Assembly: GCA_001574975.1 (NCBI GenBank)
Contig: KQ965810.1
Location: 126,280-190,279, forward strand
Reading direction: 5' to 3'
DNA: 64,000 nucleotides
Source: Gonapodya prolifera JEL478
Taxonomy: Eukaryota > Monoblepharomycota > Monoblepharidomycetes > Monoblepharidales > Gonapodyaceae
Position 1 is the stretch's first letter; the number at the start of each line of letters is the position of its first letter. Below are positions 56,358 to 64,000 of this stretch, one piece after another. The notes under the pieces are model-generated. The model searched no databases, was not told the DNA's origin, and saw nothing but the letters and a program-made list of their open reading frames with translations. The translations under genes and the position numbers were made by a program.

Positions 56358-58276
56358 ATGGATCTGTTCGATCCCCTCCGTCCGCGCCGTCTCGCCCAGC
56401 AGAATGCACTCGACTCAATCCAATCCCAGCAGATGCTCATGTACGGGCCTCAGGGCGCGGGCGGCTCGCTCACGGGACCCGCACCGGGCGTATTCCCAAT
56501 GGCATCCTCGTCTTTTGCGCCAGGACCGGCGCAACAGGCGGATTCCTCGGCGCCAGCACCTTCCACGACACAGAAGTCGTCCATCATCACGTTTCGAGTG
56601 TCGGGACAGAATGTGCAGACCGACAGGGATGCAGACTTTGATATCCATGTGGGTGGAGCTCCGGCAGGGATCATGGCATGTTGGTTGGACAACGAACTGG
56701 GAGAGGAGTGGTTGTCGTCTGCGACAAACTCTCCGAATCCCTCTTAGAGCCCTACGTCCTCCTTAATCGTGCCTTTTACTCTTTCTCACATTCTCCTCTC
56801 GTCCCACTCTCTTTGTCTCCTCCCGCCCGCTGTCCCATTCTCTACCCCAAGGTCGAAGACCACTTCATGCTCCGCCTACCGCCTGGCAAGCTCCGCGACT
56901 CGGCAAAAAAGATTGTGCGAGACCGCAAAGACGAAAACCAGATTAAAATACGCTTCCACAGTGAGCCCTTGCTTCTCTCTTTCCAAACCCCAATCCGAAA
57001 TCAAACCAGACCCAACACCCCCCCCACCCCCGAAAAGACTCCCGCCAAGCCACCTTCACCCTCGGCACAACCTCACACCGCGCCACGCTGCACGACCTAC
57101 CCACCGTGACGGAATCTCATGTGACGCACGACAAGAAGTCCATCTATAAAGTCGCTGACATCTCGCAGGTCCTCGTGGTCGACGCCGCGGGACCCTTCGA
57201 GCCCTGGGAGCTCGAAAAGAAGGTCGAGGGCGATAAGCGCGTCGAGCAGCGCAAGATGCAGGCTTTGTCCGACCTCAAGTATAAGTCCAACGACGGGATC
57301 ACCCCGCCCATGAGGGGCGTGCGGAAGAGGAGGTTTCGGAAGAGAGCGGTGAAGAAGATGGTGCGTTGGGGTCGTCGTTTGTTGGGTGTTCGTGGTATTT
57401 TGACACCAACCTGTGGTTGTGATGGTGTGCGGTTACCTTTACCCGTATGTAGACGTACGACTCGGTCGAGTTGGAAACCATCAAACTGCTCGAAGAAGAC
57501 GCCAAAGCCGTCCGGAGTGTATGGGGTATGTGCTTTTCACTCAACAGCTTTGGAAGTCGCTCTCCACCTTTGCTCACCACCCACCACCCACTCCCCACCC
57601 CGCCACCGCAGAATGGACGGACGTGTACCCGGACGAAGAGCGCGGCACCCCCGACGACCTTACCTTCCCCTCGGGCGACCAAGGCACGCCCTCGTACGCC
57701 GGTCCGTCAACACCGGGAGACTTTGGCGGGGACGACGACGGTCGGAGCGAGGTGGACGGAGACGGGGACGGCGACGGCGACGGCGACGGGGAGGATGACC
57801 TCGCGCTGGACATTGAGCGCGCCCTGGAGGCCGACTTGGCGCTGGAGGAGGAGGAGGAGGAAGAGGACGGGGAGGACGCGTCGAGCGTGGGGGGCAGCGA
57901 GCACAGAGGCCGCAAAGGGTCCAGCCGGGGGCGAGTCAATGAAGTCGAGGAGGACGTTGAGGAGGAGGACGACGAGGAAGAGTGGGAAGACGTTGGAGGA
58001 GAGGACGGTGCTGAGGACGGCGGCGAGGTGCGCGAGCCACGGGTCTCGCGTGCCGAGCTTGCGGCGCAGATCTCGCGTTTCCGTGCCGACCTTGCCGACC
58101 TAGAAAAGAAGCTTCGGGACAAGCAGAAGGAGATGCGCGAGACCCGCAACGATATCCGCAGGACGGCTCTCGCTCGGGTGTACCGCGACGTGCTTGACAT
58201 GCGCGACTCGACCAAGAAGAAGCTCGAGCGCGCCGAGGAGGAGATGGAGGAGCGGAAAGGGAAGAGGAAGGACTAG
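56358..58276 (+). CDS. TAF7: TFIID subunit TAF7
   Basis: Subunit of general transcription factor TFIID. Exon 1 starts MDLFDPLRPRRLAQQNALDS and ends TDRDADFDIH. It splices in phase 0 to VEDHFMLRLPPGKLRDSAKK, the start of the TAFII55 N-terminal domain. This continues HRATLHDLPTVTESHVTHDK and KKSIYKVADISQVLVVDAAG, the family signature (DLPCIIES, DKKTFYKTADISQML). NDGITPPMRGVRKRRFRK is the second conserved motif. The C-terminal half is very acidic (runs of Asp-Gly and Glu, 57.7-58.0 kb). It then has a charged coiled coil (RADLADLEKKLRDKQKEMRE) and a basic end at 58276. Five or six exons. Nuclear, by family. Confidence 0.93.
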
Positions 58277-58567
58277 GTGTGGGAGGCGGGAGTGGTGTTT
58301 TGTTGGAAGTTGTCAGGATGGGTTTTGCACCTTAATTTTTCATGTATAGGTCGGGTCCAATCGCTGCGTTATGCAAAAAGAATGGGGCAGGACAACGTTA
58401 GAGAGCTGCGCATTCCACCTTCGACAGCCCCATTCTCTCCCCTCACTTTTAGAACTACATTGAACCGAACTCATTTGCATAAATGTTAGGTATCTCTACT
58501 GTGTGAATAATGATATCAGGATCTGTTTGAGCTTTTGGCATTCTCTCATCGTACTCCGAATAAAGTC

Positions 58568-60452
58568 ATCAGGTAACGCAAGATACGTCACTACGTGTGA
58601 ATTCAGGTTCAGCAAGCTGCGGAAGGAACCACAATTCTTAGGCAACTCACAAAGTTCACCGTATCTATGGAGACTACTGGCTGGCTATGAGAAATGTTCT
58701 GACCACGCAAAGGAGGCCGTCTCAAGTCATGGGGAACCAGCTGCGTCGATGGACTTGTGCGCGGTGGTCCCGCTTGAACCGTTGGATATGACTCAATGCG
58801 TGGACCATATTGTCCATGGTGCGGTGGGGAAATGTTTTGCGAGTGCTGGAGACAGGCCGCTGGGAAGAACCCTTCAACGCCGCTATTTGCCTGTCGAATG
58901 GTGTTAGCGAGAGCGGTTCAGAAACAAGTGCTCGATATTGGCCTCACGGCTTTCCCATAACACCAGCCGTCTCGGAAAACTCTGAGAAGATTCACAAAGT
59001 GACCCTGAAAGGATCACAGAATAAAGCATTGTGATTAGACGGAGGATCACACCACCACAGAAAAACTCACAGGAAACAGGGCAATCTCATCTTCAGCCAG
59101 TGGGTTATGCTGAAATCATAAGTCATTGAATAAGCGCAGGTACCATCAGCTCGGTCTTCATACAAACTCTTGAAACCACTGGAAACACAGTGCCCGGCAA
59201 GTCTACATGAGGAAGATGGACGCCACTCGGCCCCGCAAGTTGCAAGAAAAACCACTATGAAGAAATATACACTATGAGGGTTGGTCGTGTCATAAAGTGA
59301 ATCGCCCCTACGTGTGGTTGGGACGCTTGAAATGGTACATTCTGGATGTTGTCATGGGGACCGTTTGGTGTCAGCTGAAGAGCTCCGTTCTGACGCTCGG
59401 TGTTACTAAAGCGCTCTTCGAGATTCCTCATCTGAGGATCTTGATTCCAGAGTTCTACTTGATCGATATGATGTATGGGCTGGTCTTCGCCATCCACGTT
59501 CGAATGCGTGGATTGTAAATTGTCTTTCAAATGATTTGAAAGTAAGCTCTTGTCGATACCCTGTGCGAAAGCAGCCCCATGTAAACCCCTGCCAAATACA
59601 GAAGAAATGCAGTTTACGACATTTTCTCTCGACCAACGCTTGCTCCTACCTTATAGCAACAATTGCAAGTGTACCCAATGTAACGAGCAGGGCAATCGCT
59701 CCAAAAACCGCTCCAACAATGGTACCCACAGGTATTGCGTTAGTCTCAGCCTGACTAGTCGCCAACAAGGGCGTCGGTTGTGAAGATGCAGTTGTCGATG
59801 CAATCGCTAGATTTGTGCACAAATTGTCATTCAAGTATGTCCCACTTGTACATGCTGCCAAGTTAGTTGGGTTACATAGATGGTGTGCAGTGCTGATTGC
59901 GAAGACAATCGTCACCTTTGTAGCATTGACCGATGGAGCAATATGCAGTGCCGCCTATGGGACTCTCACTGATTCATTTTCAGATAAGGTACGAAGGCAT
60001 ACGTGAAAAGCGACTGCGCACCAGAAGTTGCTACATCTTCCACAGTCGTTGTAAGAGTAGGACAAGCTGTGTTCATCATCCGGCCCAAGATCAATTGATG
60101 GCCAGGGCCCTCACAACAAAGGTTCAAAAGTACTCACTCGGTACACACAACACCACAACGTGAGGGGCAATTCCCTACGCATGTTGTTCCATTGCATTGG
60201 GTTCCTGCAGGACACCAGCTTCCTGCTCCACAGCAGACTGCTTGTGATGGCATGTAGCCTTCACCGCAAGCGCTGAGTTGCGAGACACCCAGGTAGGCCC
60301 GTTTATCGAATACTGAACGGGATCAGTCCAAGTCAGTGATTTCCTCCATGTCCCTGAAGGTGTGGTACTTCACCCGCAGCTATTGGCATGCTCAAAGTGC
60401 CAAGCGATCCAGTGAGAAAAACGATCCGTGCAAACGCGTTGTTGGGGAGCAA
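58568..60452 (-). CDS. secreted-type membrane protein: Cys-rich ectodomain, one span, cytoplasmic SH3 (paralogue 1)
   Basis: Read 5' to 3' on the minus strand, a hydrophobic leader (ARIVFLTGSLGTLSMPIAA) is followed by a cysteine-rich exon, SACGEGYMPSQAVCCGAGSW and CPAGTQCNGTTCVGNCPSRC. Then come CPTLTTTVEDVATSGAQSLF, LCNPTNLAACTSGTYLND and a Ser/Thr-rich linker. The membrane span is PVGTIVGAVFGAIALLVTLG with TLAIVAIR. The cytosolic side has a polar linker (DNLQSTHSNVDGEDQPIHHI). An SH3 domain is split over exons: PLAEDEIALFPGHFVNLLRV, FRDGWCYGKA and GVEGFFPAACLQ. A Pro-rich tail (YPTVQAGPPRTSPSTQLVP) follows. No in-frame ATG precedes the leader, so the start is unresolved; the end is 58568 if the last intron is removed, otherwise 58609. 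SH3 and Pro-rich tail suggest signalling from an outside ligand, but the ligand is unknown. Confidence 0.68.
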
Positions 60453-60629
60453 AGGTCAACGAGAAGAGGCACTGCGGACTTAGGGTGTTAGCCTTTTATT
60501 CGGACTATCTTCAGTAAATGTGCACTACTTAACAACATAACTAAGGGGCAGGAACTACATAAGTATACCCTCTCATTCCACGTCTTTACTACTATTACTA
60601 GACATCAAGACTTTGTACTAAGTAACGGC

Positions 60630-63301
60630 TTAAGTTGATAGAGATGCGTCGCGACTTGTCGGCGTGGATCCAAAAGGAGCATTGGGGAGTTGAATGCAAT
60701 CCCTGAAAGCCATTTTTTTTCTTAGTTGAGCAAAAGATTTCACAGGATCGAAGCAGTGCGCTCACAGAGGAAACATTCCAAACCTTCCGATGTTGAGCTG
60801 AAAATGCACGAGTTTGAGTGACGGCCCCACCAATCATTCAAGAAGAAAGAAGTTTACTCACTATTTGTCCAAATCCCCATCCATCTCTGAACACACGCTG
60901 TATCTCAACTTTCGAGCCCTTCGGAGCAACCATCAACACACACGGTGAGCGAGAATCACCGGAGCGAGAACTCACAAAGTTCAAAGGAATTTCATCTTGG
61001 CGAGATGGTGCAAACTAAAGAAGCATTTCAATACGTGGACGTCTCGTGAATTCCAGCAGATCACGACAGTTTACCTCAATCTTGACATCAAATGATGGTC
61101 CCTGGAATGGGACACTGATCGCACGAAGCAACTTGAGAGGAGTAGCAACTCGAACAAAGAACCACTAGATGCACAGTGAAGGTCCAAAGGAACATGTCTG
61201 ACCTGTGCACAAGTAACCACCTATGACACTTACGTGGGGCTACGCATGCGCAATGTAGATTTAATTATAACTTCGAGCGACCACAAAACGCGAAATACGA
61301 ACCTGTCGATCCTCAGAGTCCCCTCCGGGAGGAAGCACGAGTGGTAGCAGCATCGGATCAAGCTGCTGTCCTGGTAGCGGGTTGCTTGGGTTGCATGCGC
61401 CTCGTTGACGGAGCTCTTACAGGAATTAGTTCGTTCCATTACTTACTTGGAGCCCCCGAACTCTACAGTCCTTGTTTGATTTCTGGAAAAGAAACTTCGT
61501 GAATCGCAAATACCTGAGCGTAGCAAGTGTGAACTCACGAGCTAGCGGCCGGAACTGCATTTGAAGCTCCTCCATCCAGCAATGGAGAGGAAGCTTTACG
61601 ATGACGAAACGTGTGAGTCCTCGAAAGCGTCCAATGTGGTAAGGCTAAAGACTTACGATCCCTATCTGGTCCTGGACGAACTGGGTTGACTTGACTTCTG
61701 TTTGGGAAAGGCCTTGTTGAATTGCTTTGTGCTGCGCCCAAAACCCCAGATCTGAAACAATAGCGACATTGTGTTGGGCTAGTCATGGTTCTTTCCACTG
61801 TGACATGGGATCCCTACGTTTTTGCAAGGATTGCAAGCAGAGCTGCCAATATGACGGCGCCGAGAGCCGCCCCGACGGCGATACCAATGGTTCGGCCCCT
61901 GTTAGAAGATCCGTTGCTTGTATCGAGTGCTGCATTACCAAAAGTGGCATTCGCCACGACAGCTGTTGCTCTCGCACTGGTTGTGAATTGTACGATTCCG
62001 ATTGTGCTTGGGTAGACGAATTGTGTTGTCGCTGGAACCACGACATCCGTGGGGACATTGTCGGGGAGATTGTTTGGGGGAATTATCGCCGGTTCAGATG
62101 TTTTTGATGCCGGATTTTCGACAGGAGTTGGTTGTTGTGCGATAGTGGGCAGAGGGACAAGACCTGCACTGGTGAACACAATCGCAGCGGCAGTGGTTGG
62201 CGCTTTTGGCGGTGGCACACTTGAGCTTGGAACAACGGGAGCGTTTGAGGATGCCCCGATCGGAACGCATTGCAGTTTCGCCTGATTCCAAATGGTCGTG
62301 ACTCCTTCGCCCGTGCAGCCGGAACAGTGATAACCGTTACTTCCGGGATATGTGTACGCGAATTTGCCGTTTGAGAGCGTTGCGGAAAGTGTCAGCGTCG
62401 TACTGGTCGGACAGGTTGGATCTAACCAAATTTATCGTAAATGTTCATTCGACACAAGAAATAAAACCGTTTGGACTCACAGTCNNNNNNNNNNNNNNNN
62501 NNNNNNNNNNNNNNNNNNNNNNNNNNNNNNNNNNNNNNNNNNNNNNNNNNNNNNNNNNNNNNNNNNNNNNNNNNNNNNNNNNNNNNNNNNNNNNNNNNNN
62601 NNNNNNNNNNNNNNNNNNNNNNNNNNNNNNNNNNNNNNNNNNNNNNNNNNNNNNNNNNNNNNNNNNNNNNNNNNNNNNNNNNNNNNNNNNNNNNNNNNNN
62701 NNNNNNNNNNNNNNNNNNNNNNNNNNNNNNNNNNNNNNNNNNNNNNNNNNNNNNNNNNNNNNNNNNNNNNNNNNNNNNNNNNNNNNNNNNNNNNNNCCTA
62801 TGGGGAGACACTGTAGTTTCGCCTGATTCCAGGTAGTAGTGACTCCTTCTCCTGTGCAGCCAGAACAGTAGTAACCACCGGGATACGTGTAAGCGAACTT
62901 GCCGTTTGAAAGCGTCGCAGTAAAAGTCAGTGTTGTGCTAGTCGGACAGGTGGGATCTGGTGCAATGTATCGTGAAAGCGCGTTCAAAACCGGAAACACT
63001 TGGACTTACAGTTGCAGCACGTTGTTTTCGATCCAACACAAAAGTACTGAGGGCAAGAGGTTGGCACCTCATCTTTGTTGGGTCGAGTGCGTCAGCAGTT
63101 ATCATCGGATTCAGGGCTGGCGCACTCACCGCTGCAGCACTGGGCACAATCTTCGCATTGTCCCAACACGGCGACACCGACGCTGAAGCAGAAGACTACT
63201 ATAGAAACTTTCGAAGGGGAAAAAAGGATTGAACGGTTTCGCAAAATTGGACGACCAACTGAATCCAACTCACCTACGAACTTGACAGATGTGAGCTGCA
63301 T
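60630..63301 (-). CDS. secreted-type membrane protein: Cys-rich ectodomain, one span, cytoplasmic SH3 (paralogue 2, with assembly gap)
   Basis: Start at 63301: MQLTSVKFV splices to VSIVVFCFSVGVAVLG, a clear signal peptide, followed by QCEDCAQCCS and PTSCPQYFCVGSKTTCCN. A module of about 52 residues (CPTSTTLTFTATLSNGKFAY, then YYCSGCTGEGVTTTWNQAKL and QCLPIG) appears twice, at 62797-62957 and 62254-62422, on either side of the N gap. A Pro/Thr/Ala-rich stalk leads to the span GRTIGIAVGAALGAVILAAL with LAILAKT. The cytosolic part is Pro-rich (NRSQVNPVRPGPDRDR; DPMLLPLVLPPGG). It ends in an SH3: RQDEIPLNFGSKVEIQRVFR, DGWGFGQI and LNIGRFGMFPLDCIQL. The stop is at 60630-60632 after PTSRDASLST. About a dozen exons. 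Same architecture as its downstream neighbour, so a tandem gene pair. Ligand and partners unknown. Confidence 0.73.
62485..62796. other. assembly gap (312 N) in a duplicated ectodomain module
   Basis: The gap is bounded on both sides by copies of the same exon-sized module and by similar intron starts (TGTGAGTCCAAACGG on one side, TGTAAGTCCAAG on the other). Assemblies often break at such near-identical repeats, so the number of modules in this gene is uncertain. Confidence 0.95.
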
Positions 63302-64000
63302 TTCGATTGAAGCACGATCCTGCGTCTTCGGATGCACGTAGCGCTTCACGGGCAAACGTTAGTGGATGTGTGTTTGTCCGGGAATGCTTGAGTCCGCGGA
63401 GTGGTGCTGCTAAGAATGCCTAAGCCTGGTTTCGCCGAACACGAAGCATTGATGCACCCCCTTCCCGGTCTTTGAATGGGTATCAACTGTCATTGTCGTG
63501 CACCGTCCTCCCGAGGCAAATGTTTTCGCGTGCGGGGGCAATCTCTCGTGATTTATATCTTCCACGTTATGCACCTAAACAACGTCGGCAATACTGCCAC
63601 GTGCTTTGTCGATGAGCGTGATAGGGGTGGTAAGAAAGCTACCTTTATGTCTTAAAGTATGCAACAATGAAAGGAGAGGTGCGGACGCATGACATCCTTG
63701 GCCACGGCACAAAGCCTAACTTTATTGGACAAACCACTCTTTGTGTATAGATCAGGATGGGAACACTTTATGTCAGTAGCGCGCTGAACAAGGCGTACCA
63801 AAGATCACCGACGAATTTTGAAGAAAGAAGTGTTTGAGTCCACTTTTTTCTGCACGGCATTCTTTGCACTTCCACTCCTCCCCTTTCGCCCCGCCACGAA
63901 CTGATCCCGGTCAGAATAGAGATAATGAACAAAGCCGAGAGGAGCAGGAGACCACGATTAGTGCAATTATTATTGTGGTGTCGTGAGCAATACAAAAGTG
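63302..64000. other. gene-poor right edge
   Basis: 5' flank of the second SH3 receptor-like gene, then sequence without a supported gene. A minus-strand frame at 63768-63995 includes a hydrophobic segment (RGLLLLSALFIISILTGISS) and could be the end of a membrane protein entering from the right, but no start, splice pattern or family supports it. Confidence 0.4.

Overview
The window looks like nuclear DNA of an early-diverging, probably zoosporic (chytrid-like) fungus. Genes are packed on both strands and split by many short GT-AG introns, mostly about 50 to 100 nt. A fungal-style short alpha-actinin, the S-adenosylmethionine carrier and a STIMATE-like membrane protein sit beside genes shared with animals (RNF121, MERIT40/BABAM1, STK19, RPAP2, CaMKK). 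Exon models were built by hand from reading frame, splice sites and family conservation, so the family calls are firmer than the exact termini. The placement in fungi is inference.

Left part (1 to 23.5 kb), in order: the 3' part of an RPAP2/Rtr1 CTD phosphatase (+), alpha-actinin (-), mitochondrial citrate synthase (-), a MERIT40-like protein (-), a CaMKK-type kinase (+), a class I cyclic-nucleotide phosphodiesterase with large insertions (-), a PH/Ras-GEF (+), an RNF121-type ubiquitin ligase (-), proteasome subunit alpha4 (+) and the mitochondrial SAM carrier (-). Several divergent pairs are only about 90 to 260 bp apart.

Middle part (23.7 to 39.5 kb), more GC-rich: an LRRC40-like protein (-), an FHA-containing Chk2-like kinase (-), a Mei2-like RRM protein (-), the KEOPS subunit Kae1 (-), a STIMATE/TMEM110 homologue (+) and an ankyrin/coiled-coil/SH3 protein (-). 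Then come a frameshifted copy of the STIMATE 3' end and a broken TKL receptor-like kinase. A dispersed GC-rich repeat lies in introns of the LRRC40-like gene and of Kae1, in the same orientation.

Right part (40 to 64 kb): a small cysteine-rich secreted protein (-), an FMO/Baeyer-Villiger monooxygenase (-), an STK19 homologue (-), an unknown protein (-), REV1 translesion polymerase (-), the ubiquitin-L40 fusion (-), a repeat-rich gene-poor stretch, a decayed vanadium-haloperoxidase-like gene (-) and TAF7 (+). Last come two neighbouring paralogous genes (-) for proteins with a cysteine-rich ectodomain, one membrane span and a cytoplasmic SH3 domain. A 312-base N gap lies in the duplicated ectodomain of the second. 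No CRISPR array, tRNA, rRNA or recognisable virus-like element was seen.
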